DNA of 64,000 nucleotides from Microstegium vimineum (Eukaryota > Streptophyta > Magnoliopsida > Poales > Poaceae). Position numbers and translations under genes: made by a program. Of this stretch, positions 1-11,670 are shown piece by piece (within the stretch, counting starts at the first letter, position 1; each line of letters starts with the position of its first letter). The stretch is from NCBI GenBank assembly GCA_022036555.1, contig CM039130.1:17009937-17073936 (forward strand). Direction: 5' to 3'. The notes under the pieces were generated by a model, which saw nothing but the letters and a program-made list of their open reading frames with translations, had not been told where the DNA came from and made no database searches.

Positions 1-69
1 TTGTCATTCCGATGCATTCTTCATTACTTTACTCCTACCATCGACATCTGACCCCTTTATACTCAACAG

Positions 70-1805
70 GTTGACGACCCGATTCCCCCGATGAGCAGGA
101 GTGGCAAGCCCTTCAATCTTCGGATGATGAGTCCCGCATCACTCATCGGCAACAAAGCCCCCACGTTAGCTTCCTTCACTCCTCAACAGGTACCTGCACC
201 GACACCTGCAAAAGCCAAGGCTACATCGGCCGCTGCTGCTACCCTGACGCGGGTGTTTGCAGTAAACTCATCTCCACCTATACCGATTACGTACTATTTC
301 ATCGGCGATATTTACTTTGTATAACTTGCATTAAATATTTTCAGACTATGAGGTCATCGGCAGCTGCACCAAGCAGACAAGCACCTTCAAGTCCGGCTGC
401 CGATGCCCTCAGCCTTTGTCGAAACGGGTCGGATCTTCCACTGCCGCGCCAAGGAAGAAAAGGCGCTTGAGGCTGGCTAGCCCATCTTCACCATCGGCTC
501 CAACTGCGCCACCAACTACCACTACACCATCGGCAGGACCGCTGACGGCTCCAATTCCCGACCATCCACTAGACGACGTCCCCGATCAAGAGACCACCTG
601 CTGCAGCAGCGGAGGCGACATCAGCATCGGCACCAGCCGAAATCCCCGATGAGAGTATGGCATCGCCACCACAGGAACTAACGGCATCGGTATCGGCACC
701 AGTGCCTACACCAGATGAAAACCCTAACCAGGGGACGACTCCACTTGCTGCAGCAACGGTGGCGACATCGGCATCGGCGCCTTCACCAGCCGAGATTCCC
801 GATGAAAGAACGGTGTCGCCACCAAGGGAGCCAGCTACTACGTCGGAAGCAATGCCGACAGCAACACCACCAGCACCAACAGCTTCAGCAACAGAAGCTC
901 ATTCATCGGCAACTGCTGCTGATTTCCAAGATGAGGCTGGACCCTCCAACATACTAAGTCCCAGGCAAGAAATCCGCTTCAAGATGGTAAGTCGGTCACC
1001 TAAAAATTCATAGCACAGCTTCATGATCGACACATTTTAACTTCTTCATTTTCAGGCCCAAGACTCCCTAGATAGCCTATTCTCCTTCGGCATCAACCCC
1101 CAGGACGAGGAGGAGCACCAAGAAGGCCCCATTTGAGCCGACAGCTTATTCTCCTTTGCCATCGACATTCCCGATGACGATGAGGGGGAAGAAAGCTCTG
1201 TCCCAGCTTTATCGGCAGAAGTGAAATCCAAGCTCGAGGCATTACTCTCTCAGGTACAGATAGATACATCCCAGCTTGTCCAGGATTCGACTGCAGCAAG
1301 GGCAATTTTCAAAGATATCCAAGGCCAGCTACCTGCCGATGCAGAAGAGATCCTCCTCCAGGCAGTCTTCCTTGAGAGTCGCCGACTGCAATAACAACGG
1401 GTTTCAAGCCGTATCGCCAATAGGAATGCTCAATCGAAGCTTACGGAGGACATGCTTAGGTTTAAGCAAACTGCCGATGAGAAGCACAAGAACATCGGCC
1501 AAGTGGAAGCTTCTGGCACGGAGCTTGAACAGGCTTTCATCCAGCTATCGGCAAGAAAGGAAGAGCTGCAAGCCGAGCTGAGAAAGGTTGAAGAATCTTT
1601 GAATACAGTCAGCCAGAAGAGAGCTCAAATTCCCGACACCATCAAAGCTCTGCGACAAGAGAGGGACAATAATGCCCGACAAGCCATCGCTCTAAAGAAA
1701 AAGATTAAGTCAGTTGACGGATCTGCCGATGAGGATGCTAGGGAGATAGAGGAGATAGAACAAATTCGCCTACATGCGATATCAGTCATCCACTCCCTGT
1801 TGTAA
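70..1805 (+). pseudogene. Antisense spliced ORF, C-terminal part of a plant-mobile-domain-type protein
   Basis: I read three exons, 70-252, 345-986 and 1056-1805, with short GT-AG introns (253-344 and 987-1055; the first donor is weak). The second splice joins codons in frame. The product is Ser/Pro/Ala/Thr-rich with a basic KKRRLRL patch near 455-475. It ends in a long charged coiled coil (about 1400-1790) containing RKEELQAELRKVEESL, and stops at 1803-1805. This resembles the tail of grass 'aminotransferase-like, plant mobile domain' proteins as I recall them; the mobile domain itself would lie left of the window. Defects are two compensating frame changes near 412 and 575, a TGA near 1135 and a TAA near 1392. 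The frame converges on the minus-strand gag. No function can be shown from this fragment. Confidence 0.5.
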
Positions 1806-2478
1806 CTTGCTAAATTCTATCACATCGGCAAATGTAATATCGATACTTGACTCTGCTTTGTAATATAATGGCAATACGCTTTTACCGATGTATTATAACT
1901 TTCCTTTCATCGGCATCCAAACGAGTACGCTATGCATTTACCAAGTATCTACCGTTGATCGCCTTAGAGAATGCAACTCCGAGAGTTTCTTAAAATATAG
2001 GTACTGCCAGGAGCAAACTTTTTATCCGATAAGGACCTTCCCAATTAGGAGACCACCATCCAAGCTTAGAATTCAATCCCCAATCGGTAACATCAACTCC
2101 CTTACCAGACTACCATCGGCAAACTCTTTCACCTAGTTATTGGCAACCATTATCGACACCATGACTTATCGAATCGGCTGATATCCCCCCTAAGTAACTC
2201 CAACTCCAGTATTCGGCCTAGTCGTTCGTTGAGATGGCAATAACCGGCAACGAGGTTTCATACTTCCATCGGAATGAAATTAAGACAATGCCGATAGACC
2301 CACCAAAGAAAGTACAAGGAGCAATTTCCTCTAAAATGCTCGCACCACACACTTAATTAATGCACGCAAGCACAGCAGAACCATTCTTACAACCATTTTC
2401 CTCTGGCAATTAACAAATTCACTGGCAGTACGGCCTTTAATACACAAACTATCGGCCGGTGCCCCCCAAGTGTAATAA
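1806..2478. other. Spacer between the convergent mobile-domain-type ORF and gag
   Basis: About 670 bp separate the two converging reading frames. I see no conserved protein in either strand. The minus strand just left of the gag stop contains a CTTGGGGGGCA tract near 2461-2471, which could be a purine-rich remnant. ATCGGC-type words continue throughout, so this is still part of the same element. Confidence 0.5.
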
Positions 2479-5400
2479 TTAGAACCGCCAGAGCTCGCCG
2501 AATGCTGCTCCCAAGTCAAAATGTTCGAGATCACCGACTCCGGTTATTCCATCGGCAATACATTGACATTCGCCGATGGATTTCCATCTTTGCGCTTTGG
2601 CCTCCATTGTTTTTCCTTCAAGGACTTTCATCATTATATAAGTTATCTCGGTGTTCGCGCTGAATTCTTCTCTTCGAGTCTTTGTCAGACCCTTGGGGCA
2701 CCACCGAGGGAGTTTGGTTTTCCAAACAGGCTGGTGTCGCCTTCCACCGTTGGCATCGGCTTCTCTCCTGATGTTTGGATCTCCGGAGAGCGCGTCTTCA
2801 TCGGGTATTCTCGCGTTGGCCATCTTCTCAGGCTCCCCTTGCTCAACACGCCTGCCAAGTCTGTCATGGGCACTAAGCTTGCCCCCTAGTCGGTCATGCA
2901 CCGACTTCTTCTCTATGAGTGGCTTGGCGTACCTGGGTGCTCGATCATCAACACAAGGTTTCTTACCTAACCGATCGGCAGTGTAGTACCTGTTGCATTC
3001 AGGACAGTTATCAGCAGTGGGTAGCTTAATGCCCTCTTCCCAACAGTGAACAAGGAAGGGACACCTCCAGTGGTCTTTCTGCCAAAGCCGCTCCTGTTCC
3101 TTCTCTTCCTGCCGATGTCGCTCCTTTTGCGATTGCCGATACTCTTTCCTTAGCTGTTTGTGAGTGATTACAACGCCAGGAACCCTATGGGTACTGCTAC
3201 CTTCATCAGCAACTCTCTGGCCTTTCCTGTCATCGGCAAACTTTTCTACATCACGTTTAGCCACTTGGTGATCAGGATCTACCGATGCACTTTTTCTGGC
3301 AGCACCCGATGTCAGCACCTTGGTTTCTCCACCGGTTTCCACCATATTATTTGGAAACGGGCGCTAATCAATTTCCATAAGTTTCTAGACTTTAGAATTT
3401 TCAAATTTGATTCGTCCAGAGTCAATCTCTGACTGCAGCTGTTGCTTGAACACTTTGCAGTCATTGGTACTATGAGAAGTCGAGTTGTGCCATTTGCAGT
3501 ACCCGATCTTCTTAAGTTCCTCGGCCGATGGAATTACCTGATTAGGGGCTAGCTTAATTCGCCCTTCCTGAAGCAGTAGGTCAAATATCCCATCGGCCTT
3601 CGTGACATCGAAGGTGAACTTTCCAGTCCTTTTCTGGCCGAGCGCACAAGGTACCGGCTCCTCATCTTTCACCCATTCAACAGTGTCGATGTTCACCTCC
3701 TCATCTTACTCGAAGTACCCTTGTCCAACGAAGAGCACCCTTGCGCTCCAAGTCTCCTTAGGCTTGAATGATTTGACATCCTAATCGGCCTCTGTGATAT
3801 CAAAGGTGAATTTCTCCAATTCAGCAACACTGATACTTGGCCCTTCGCCCGAATCTGAATCTTCTATTTTCTTAGTCAAAAGCACCCCTGTGTCTCGATT
3901 TTGCCGATGCACAGATTCGTTAACCAGTGGGACAGGTTGATGCACCTCTTCGTATCTTCGTGGTGAATAAGCTGGAGCAACCAACACGTCTACAGCACCA
4001 ATCTGCTGAATATTATGCATCGGCTGATTGACCGATGGGAAACACTGAATGTCTACTGGCTGAATAGGTTGACGCACTTCTTCAGGTCTTGACGTCAAAG
4101 TACTTGAGATGATTGGTGCGTGCACAGTACTATTCATGATAACACTATGCATCGGTTGTGTTGCCAATGAGTAATTTTGCACAGTTGCTGGCCTGTGTTG
4201 TGGCATCATACTCAACGGTTGCTGTACCGATGTCTCATTGTACACGTTCTCTTGCGAGTATTGCGGTGTAGCACTTATCGGTTGCTATACCGATACCTCA
4301 TTCTGAAGACTCGCTGGATAACACTGCGAAGCTCTTGCTACTTGGTGCGTAGGCTGCACATATTGCTGCTGAATCGGTAGTTGACCGATCCAACCTGCAT
4401 TAGGTGTCATCGGCACGTGACTTACTGATGGCTGATAACCAACTGACTCTTGCAATCCTGGTACCCTTGGATGATAGCTTTGATCTGCATATGCCATAGG
4501 TTGAGCAGCCATTGTCGACGCAGGCTGATTGACACTCGACATGCCTTGTTGCGTCGACCAAGAATTTGCCGATGGCTGATAACCAGCAGATGCTTGTCAT
4601 TCTTGTACCCTTGGATGACCGCTTTGACTCGCGGGTCCCACAACTTGAGCAGTCATTGCCGATACAGATTGATTGACAACCGGCATACCCTGTTGCATCG
4701 GCCAAGAAGTTGCCGATGGCTGATAGCCAGCTGACGCCTGTCGTTCTTGTGGCGCCGGATAATTAACAGCATAGCTACCTTGGTTAGCAGGTGTTCCAGT
4801 TTGAAGAGTCATTGCCGCCATAGTTTGACCTACAGCGGTTGGGCCTTGTTGTATCGGCAAGTAATTTGCCGATGGTTGGGCGTAAGGCACTCTGGGTATT
4901 GCCATTTGAGGATTCCCTGTCGGCAACTGTACCGTCGGAGAAGATGTAGCATAATGTATCACTGGAACCATCGGCCGTACAGGTGTTGCCGATGCCATAG
5001 GAATCCTCCACCCTGCATGGTTGTCTTGGACCAATCTGGAATCAACAGATGGACTTGGAGACATATCGTGTCCCCACCAGTTGGCAGAAGCTGGCTGACT
5101 CTGGGTCATGGGTCCAGACATTGTTGAGACCACCAGATTTGCATTTACCTGAGTAATACTTGCTGGGTTCAATCTTGGTGGCGCGATCTCATCGGCAGAT
5201 CGGCTCATAATTGGTGTGGATACCTTTGGAACCGCCGATGGACTCGCAACAGATGCTGATCCGAGTTGACGATGCTCTGGACCAACATAATATGGTGCCT
5301 GTCCTCCCTTGCAAGTTTGCTTAATGGCATTGTATACAGCATCGGACAACACATTGGATTGGCTAATTAATACATTATTGAATGCAGAATTAACCATCTC

Positions 5401-5604
5401 CTGTATTTTACCAGGATCGGCGTCGAAAGTGACCTGCCGTGGCGCCGGCGGATCTTGCTTCTGGACTGCTTCGCTGATTCTGTTTAGGCTGAAGGATTTG
5501 AGATACAACCGCTTGTACTCCTCCATCGCCTGCTCCATAGCCTGCTTCTGATAATTCGTCAGATCTGCTGTGGAGACTTCAATGACACTCCTTGGATTAA
5601 CCAT
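2479..5604 (-). pseudogene. gag: Very long gypsy gag, in one frame but broken by stop codons
   Basis: The frame starts most plausibly at the ATG at 5602-5604 (MVNPRSVIEV), inside a longer open stretch that begins in the LTR at 5754. All pieces down to 2479 are in the same frame, about 1040 codons, interrupted only by stops near 4596, 4284, 3780, 3705, 3384 and 3364. The N-terminal part is helical. The middle is Gln/Pro/Val/Ser-rich with internal tandem repeats. The C-terminal third has KWHNSTSHSTNDCKVFKQQL (about 3500-3430) and a Cys-rich CPECN segment, both typical of grass Tat-type gag as I recall. Repeated HDRLG words lie around 2850-2900. Gag would form the virus-like particle; this copy cannot be translated whole. 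No protease motif is visible. Confidence 0.75.
4400..4750 (-). repeat. Tandem duplication inside gag
   Basis: A unit of roughly 145-150 bp coding for QASAGYQPSA..W..QQGM..VNQ occurs at about 4740-4600 and again at 4597-4450, with a degenerate third start (SVGYQPSVS) near 4440. The first unit reads CGA where the second reads TGA, giving one of the stops in gag. Confidence 0.6.
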
Positions 5605-5718
5605 GATAGATATAAAATTTGTATAATCGGGTCCCACCGAGAGTGCCAAAAGAGGTGTTGACACAAAAGCGCCAGGATCTGCGAACACCTCGGGCTTATA
5701 CCCGAAATTCGATATCCG

Positions 5719-5730
5719 GAGGCGTGCCAG
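5719..5730 (-). other. Possible primer-binding site
   Basis: On the minus strand TGGCACGCCTCC lies immediately downstream of the presumed LTR end. A similar TTGGCACGCCAGG follows the well-defined LTR of the element at 28269-28763, so this is a reasonable primer-binding site. The LTR end here lacks a clear CA, so the boundary is approximate. Confidence 0.45.
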
Positions 5731-6763
5731 TCGATTTGACCAGTTAATCGACAAGGACGATAACTAGAACAAGATCCAATCCAGACAACGGCGATGCGCC
5801 CGGATGCTGGGATTGAGGCTTGATCAGGATAACTAGAGCAGAGCTGAACGAGGCAACAACGATGCGCCCAGATGCCAAAGCTCAGAGGTACTCCCACGCG
5901 GAACTTGCAAGGATTTGACGGAGATCAAGGTGATGCAGCCCGTCGAAGCTTGAAGAACTCGTTGATAAGCTACAGCTAATGCAGTAAAGGATAAATTGCG
6001 ATAAAAGTAGAATAAGAGTAAATTTGGTTTATTTGATATTGGATTGATTGTTATAAACGTAGCCCTCGGGCACATATTTATACTCCCGCATGGAGAGTTG
6101 TACAAAGACACGAGTCGTATCCTTCCTAAAACAAACTCCTAACTTCAAGGAAGTTGACTCGCGCAGGAGTCAGATCTAAAACAATAATATTATTTTCCTA
6201 AACAAACACACCTATTTTAAAGGAAAACAAACGACTCATGCAAGAGTCGGACTCAAACTGCTATAATAATACTGGTATAAAAATTACCAGTTTCCTTATG
6301 TCTTCCCTTCGATGGAAACTTTCCATCGGCAGATCCCTTCAATCCGCGACTTCCTTCTTTGATCACCAGCAGCCTTCTGCTAACATTAAGCGCTAAGTCA
6401 CCCTATCGGCACCTCATGCCCATCGGCATCGGCAATACTCCCCGATCGGCAAACTTGTACTGAACTATCTTCACCAACCTATCGGCAATCGACAACCACT
6501 CTTCACCGGTAATCGACAACGTCTCCTCATCGGCAATCGGCAATGTCTCATTGGCAATCGGCAATGACAACTCTACAGCCCAGGCGACCTAACTTCAGCA
6601 ATTAACCAGCAATTGGCATCGGCAACATCCAAAACCTCCAGCCTCCATCGGCAGCACACTTAATCTTCCCGTAACATATTCCCATCGGCAATACTGGCTC
6701 ATGATTTCCCGATGCCGATGGAGAACAGCTGCTGACCAGTCACGAGCCTTAGCTCATTTGACA
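5731..6763 (-). repeat. 5' LTR of the Tat-like element
   Basis: On the minus strand the LTR would begin TGTCAAATGAGC at 6763 and run about 1.03 kb to the primer-binding-like site. The U3 part (about 6310-6725) is packed with GCCGAT/ATCGGC words. A TATA box follows at 6076-6082. No second LTR is in the window, so boundaries are inferred from the TG start and the gag side. Beyond the right edge the sequence changes character abruptly. Confidence 0.5.
6076..6082 (-). promoter_or_regulatory. TATA box of the Tat-like LTR
   Basis: The minus strand reads GGAGTATAAATATG here, about 470 bp upstream of the gag ATG and just downstream of the ATCGGC-rich U3. Confidence 0.5.
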
Positions 6764-7284
6764 CGTGCTAAAAAACGGTCTCAACAACTTCTATATTGGA
6801 GGAAGACCCAACAAGAAGACAACGAGAGGGTCCAAAAGAGATAGAGAAATCTACACTAAAGTCCCTCCCAAATGGCACGATCCGACAAACAAGATCACCC
6901 CGCTGTTGGCATTTCTAAACGTCACCACTAAAAACAGAGCTAAACCCCATCCTAGTTATGGCACCAGAAATGCCTTTAGAGGTATTTCTTATGTCTATTG
7001 GATTATTCCGCAAGCACACAGAATATACCGCTGTAGCACTTCACCCGGGAGTATTCCAAGGTATCGTAATTTATATTTAGTCCAAGGGAAAGTGGGAGCA
7101 AAGAATGATAATGAAGAGGGGATCCTCAGAGTTACTTCAATCTAGAGCTAACTAATTGTAGAGGGGTAATCGAAGTAAAAATGATAGGAAGGGGATGAAG
7201 AAAAGACCAAGCTAAGATAATTAAAAGATAAGTAGTTAGTGTGACTAGGTGGGAGGGCAGCGAGTGAGTATAGGACTCCTATGA
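6764..7284 (-). repeat. Athila-type leader and LTR fragment
   Basis: From about 6955 to 7280 the sequence matches, with many changes, the second Athila LTR start near 42651-42970: the same GGCACCAGAAATGC, CCGCAAGC(A/G)CACAG and GGAGTATTCCAAGGTATCG words in the same order. The GGCACCA near 6960 would be a decayed primer-binding site on the minus strand, so 6764-6955 would be leader and 6967-7284 the end of an LTR. The piece is truncated at both sides. An open plus-strand frame across it (6765-7145) looks non-coding. Confidence 0.55.
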
Positions 7285-7515
7285 TGTTGGGAATATGCCC
7301 TAGAGGTAATCATAGAGATGATTGTATTTCCTTACATCCATGACATGTTATGACTTCAATGAATATCCATTAAAGACAACTTGTATCGATTAGCAATTAT
7401 GTGAATTGTTTGTGAAACTCTTTTACTTGTATGGTTATTCTAATGTTGTCCCTGATCGGAGTTCGTGCTAGAATGCACATGAATATTAGATCAGCACATT
7501 ATTAGTTGATGACTA
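7285..7515 (+). repeat. Angela/BARE-like copia LTR fragment (5' end)
   Basis: The fragment begins TGTTGGGAATATGCCCTAGA and matches the LTR that starts at 54834. Compared with that copy it retains an extra stretch of about 110 bp after GAGGTAATCAT. It is cut at 7515 by the next fragment. Confidence 0.6.
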
Positions 7516-7610
7516 TGTTGAAAGGATCAAGATGCCCAAGAGGGGGGGTGTGAATTGGGCTTATTTCAAATTTCTAAATCCTAAACAAATGCCAATCACC
7601 CCGTGCCTAG
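7516..7610 (+). repeat. Start of another copia-type LTR, truncated
   Basis: TGTTGAAAGGATCAAGATGC followed by CCAAGAGGGGGGGTGTGAA is, from memory, a common LTR start in grass copia elements. Only about 95 bp remain before the Athila LTR begins at 7611. There is no coding content. Confidence 0.4.
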
Positions 7611-7881
7611 TGTTGACACTTCTTAAGTATCAATTTTAAGTGTCAACTAAGCAAAAGAAAGAATATATTTGCAAAACACCACCTAGACATAGGGTTTTAA
7701 CTAACAGAATTCCATGAGTTTTGGTGTTTAGCTGTTTCTACAGGGAGACAACTACAAAATAGCAAAAGAGGCCCACAAGTAAGGATTACATAGACACATA
7801 ACACCTCCGTATGAAAAAGAGTAATCTAGAAGACTCCAGAACCAACCCCCAGGAAGGAGGGGCCCACCTGTCAGCAGGGTA

Positions 7882-8040
7882 GGGCGGGCGCCCTCCCCCC
7901 TAGGGCGGCCGCCCAAGGCCAAGGGCCAATGAGGCTCCGCCTTGTGGATTAGGGTTCCACCACCTTTGAGGATCAATCTAACTCCTCCATTAAGGTCGGT
8001 TTGATCTGACGGCTGACGTTCATTTGAGGGAGCTATATAA
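7882..8040 (+). promoter_or_regulatory. Athila LTR promoter module
   Basis: Two GC-rich elements, GGGCGGGCGCCC (7882-7893) and the perfect palindrome GGGCGGCCGCCC (7903-7914), lie about 120-150 bp upstream of CTATATAA (8033-8040). A TGACGTTC word lies between them and the TATA box. The first palindrome, the TGACGTTC word and the TATA box are kept in the 3' LTR (27576 and 27727), where the second palindrome is degenerate. Confidence 0.6.
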
Positions 8041-8779
8041 GGAGGACCCCTGCCCCCTGGCTAAAGGCAATCCATTATTCATTTGCATATTTTCCAGAGA
8101 GGATTCGCCAGAGAGGATCCCTTATGGATCTATTCTCTAGGGCTTAGCATTCAAGAGAAACTATCCTTAGTTTCTATGTGATATTAGAGTTTACTCTTCT
8201 AGATTAAGAGAGATAGAGTGGAGGTGTGGATTGGAGGAAGCCCGACCTGTCGGTGTCTCCTCTCCAGTTTGTATCTTTGGGATCAAGTCTGCTAACCCGA
8301 GGCTTGCTCCTAGGATTTCTTTGGTATTTCGACATCTAATTCTAGTAAGTTCTCTGTTTTATTATTCTTTGGTTTGTGGGTTTACTTTATTCTCTTCGCG
8401 TAGAGAGTAGGGTAATCGTCTCTAGCGTAAACGTGGTGTTTGGGCTAGGATACTCATAGATATCCCCTGTCTAGCCGGACCTGTGGTAGTAGCTCGAAAC
8501 GTGACAATTCCGTAGATACCTTTGGATTCCACAATCTCGTTAGAAGGATCGGTAGGGTTTATAGGCCGCGTTCTAAGCATCCTCTGTGGTGTCTCTTATC
8601 TCGACGATTCTACCCAATAGAATAATAGTGCATATCTTTTTGTGCAGTTGCGGTCTTCTCTATATCGCTCATATCAAAATCACCTTGTTTGTAGCCTAAA
8701 GGATAGTAGCAATAGATTTGGTTAGTCAGATGCACCCTTTCTCCTTGCGGAAAAACAAATAACAATACTCTGGATAACT

Positions 8780-11574
8780 TGTAACACCCAAAATTTTGCA
8801 TTTTTCCTAAAATAGATTCAAAACTAATTGAATTTCATTTGATGTGAGCATTAAAACATAGGGAAAGTAATTAAGGTTTTCACAAAATAAAATCTAGCAC
8901 CATAATAGAAACATTGTGTTGCATTCATGCCGATGCATTCTACTTTGTATTGTTGGAGTTTGCAAATTTCAAACTTTAGTTCAAATCTTTATTTGGAAAA
9001 TTGTGTTTGAAAATTGAAAATTGGAAAACACTTTCTCTTTTTCTCTCTCTCTCTCTCTCTTTCTGGCTTTCTGGCCCGAGGCCCTATCTTCCCCCCAGCC
9101 CAATACCTCTCCCTTCTCTCTCTGTTGGGCCGACGCGTAGGCCGGCCCAGTTCCACCCCCACGCCTCAGCATTTCCCCTCTCTCTCTCTCTGACGAAGAC
9201 GCCCCACCGGTCAGTCATTTTTTCCCCGCTGACGAACAGGTCCCACCTGTCAGCGATTCCTTTCCCCTTTCCTTCTTCCTCCTGCCTCTCCTTCCCGATT
9301 TCCCCGCGCCGACGAATTGTCCCGGCCGAGTTCGAATCGGGATAGAAGATCCCCCTCCTCTCTTTCGCCGACTCAGAGCCGTGACGTGCAGGCTACGCGC
9401 CGCACCACCGCCTCCCTCCCTCCCTTTCCCTTTCTCTTCTTTCCTTCTCGGTGCGCCGCCGCCTTCCTTTGCGATCGAACGCGAATCCGCGTCGGTTCTC
9501 CCCTTTCCTTCCCCGTGACACCCTCCGAACTATAAAATGCTCAGCCTAGCATATTTCCGCCCCGCATCGAGCCCTCGTAGCACCTCAGTGACCAACCAGC
9601 ATCACCGCGCCCGAGTTCCGCTCTGCCGCCGCCGCTCCGCCGTGGGCAAGCTCCTCTGCGCCGTTCAGCTGCTTCCAGAGCCTTGCGTTGCGGTAAGTGG
9701 GGTCTCCCGAAAACGCCGAACCTCTCCACGACCACTGTCTTGCCCGTAGAACCCGTGTCTGCGACCACCGCCGGCATAGAGCCGCCGCGCCGCGTGGACC
9801 CTCCTTCCCCGAGCACAATCGCTTCAATTAACACCACCACTGTGTTCGCCTTCTCCTCTCTCTCTCCCCGTCCCGGTTGCGCAGAGAATGGCGCACTAAC
9901 TCGCCAGGTCGCGTTGCGCCACCGCTCACCGGCCATGGCGCCACTGCGTCCCCGACTCCGGCCGCCGAGCGCCGCCACCTACCCCCTCTGTTTTAATCTC
10001 TACCGTCCGTTTCCAATCGGACGCACCACAGAGCCCGATACCCTTAGATGGCGATCTTGCAAAAGAAACCCTGCGGGTTTTAAAGACTGAACCCGCAGTC
10101 CCCTTTGGCGTATTCTCCGTTATAGCTCCGTTTTTCATGATTCAAGCGTCTTTGTGATCGTAGTGATACGTAGATTTGTTTTGTAAACTTTTCCTTTTGT
10201 TTTTTTATGTTTGGTGTACTGTTCTAATCTATAGCTTTGTTTGTTTGCATGTTATGTCTCTGCGTGATTGCATGTGATGTGATGACCGAGTACAGACAGT
10301 GAGCAGTACGTGGGAGACCAGGGGTTTTGCTTTGAGCAGGAGCAGCAGCAGGATCTCTTTGAGCAAGGCAAGTATTATATGGGATCTTCCTTGATGTCCT
10401 ATTAATGAAGCTTTTCCAATAAAATCATATGCATGGGTCTAATACTGTCACCATAGGGTTTACCTAGATTTGTTTACCTATATCCTTGAAATCCTATGGG
10501 TTACCATTGCATATGGGTAGTTGTTGCTAGTGCTTCACTTTTATAAGCATGATCCTTTAATCTTGATTAAAGACTACATGAGACGATAAAGTAAAACTTG
10601 ACCTTTTAGCAACATGGACTTAGGACCCCCTTCTGTCAGCAAAAACTGGGACATACAGTACAACCATGAGGGCTATATGGCTCTGGCTTTAGTTCAGTAT
10701 TAGGGTCACTCTCTCGCATGCAACAGTTCACGAAAGTTGCCATTGACGAGCGGTTGCGGAGCGGCTGGAGTGGGGACCGCTGCGGGTGTGTACCACCGAC
10801 GGGCTCCTATATACCCCTTGCCCGTGGATCCGTACTGTCTGGGGTATGTCAGCGAACCCCTTTGAAAGACTTCATAGTTTTCCCTGCCCGCTCACCTCGG
10901 TAGTGTTAAGGGAGTCATGATCCCGGGGCTTTTGGGCAAACATGACTCATGGGTAAAGTCTACAAACTATGCAGAGTGTTAAAAACTATCATGATAGCCG
11001 TGCTCACGGACACGAGCGGCCCGGAAAACTCACATAACTCTTTGGTTACTTATGTTTACTTTTATGAATCACTTTATCATGATATTATGCTACTTGTTCA
11101 ATTGTTTTCTTGATCATGCAAGTTAATTTGGGGACTTAAGCATAACTATGATCTACCTCTATTAAAGTTTTGTTACAAATTAAAATGCTTACCGCAGTAA
11201 ACCAGTGTCATACTTTTTGAGCCTCATGAACCCCATATATACTTGTTGAGTACGAAAGTACTTACGCTTGTTTCTTTCTTTTCAATTCTTGTATAAAAAT
11301 CCCGGATGGGTACCAGATTATCAGAGTTATGAGGAGTATCCAAAGGACTACTAGGTTTGGGGTCAACCAGTTGACGTCCCTGTGCTATGGAGCTTCGCGA
11401 GAGTTATCTTATTTCCGCTGTTTTGTAATAGACATTATTTAAATACTCATTCGCTATGTATTAAACCCTTGTGATGATACAATTTTGATAATTTGTCGGC
11501 TTATGTGTGTGACTGATCTCTGGGCACACATAAGATTATTGCATCCCATTTTGTCTTTAAAACTGGGTGTGACA
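8780..11574 (+). mobile_element. Solo LTR of a Tekay/Del-like gypsy element
   Basis: The 2795-bp unit starts TGTAACACCC, ends GGGTGTGACA and is flanked on both sides by TAACT (8775-8779 and 11575-11579). It has no internal retroviral genes, so it is a solo LTR left by recombination between two LTRs. It contains a CT microsatellite (about 9034-9060), a GC-rich stretch (9200-10000) and a TATA box at 9531. Short open frames inside (for example 9541-9978 minus and 9683-10090 plus) are composition artefacts. A related LTR in reverse orientation is at 32472-35277. Confidence 0.9.
9531..9537 (+). promoter_or_regulatory. TATA box of the solo LTR
   Basis: CCGAACTATAAAATGC follows a GC-rich, pyrimidine-rich upstream region. 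It is the best core promoter candidate of this LTR. Confidence 0.45.
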
Positions 11575-11670
11575 TAACTCTCGGGTGAAGTGCTCACCGA
11601 TATCCGTGCACTTGTGGATTATTTCCCAGTGATTCTTCTATCTGTGTTAACATCTATCAACAAGCATTTC

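Larger units (their letters stand above)
1..6763 (-). mobile_element. Tat-like Ty3/gypsy retrotransposon, 5' part, probably non-autonomous
   Basis: Read on the minus strand the order is LTR (about 6763-5731), a primer-binding-like site, a roughly 3.1-kb gag frame, and then an opposing plus-strand reading frame that runs off the left edge. No reverse transcriptase or integrase is visible between the end of gag (2479) and the end of the opposing frame (1805). The element is therefore probably non-autonomous, or its pol lies beyond the window. The heptamer ATCGGCA or its complement recurs through coding and non-coding parts alike and delimits the element well. Tat-lineage elements are known to carry extra antisense ORFs, including plant-mobile-domain ORFs, which fits this layout. 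The lineage call is inference from gag style and layout. Confidence 0.65.
7611..11666 (+). repeat. Athila 5' LTR, interrupted by a solo LTR
   Basis: The LTR runs 7611-8779 and resumes at 11580, ending CAAGCA at about 11666 just before the primer-binding site. Without the 2.8-kb insertion it is about 1.26 kb. Its first roughly 600 bp align with 27304-27898 with several dozen differences by eye, so the element is not recent. The U3 holds two GC-rich palindromes and a TATA box. Confidence 0.8.

Noticed and set aside
6765..7145. Plus-strand frame of 126 codons
   Set aside because: Crosses a decayed primer-binding site and LTR fragment that aligns with 42651-42970; homology is at DNA level only.
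9541..9978. Open frame of 145 codons (minus) and overlapping plus frames in GC-rich sequence
   Set aside because: They lie inside a TSD-flanked solo LTR, have no motif and reflect high GC; the related LTR at 34474-35028 shows the same effect in other frames.
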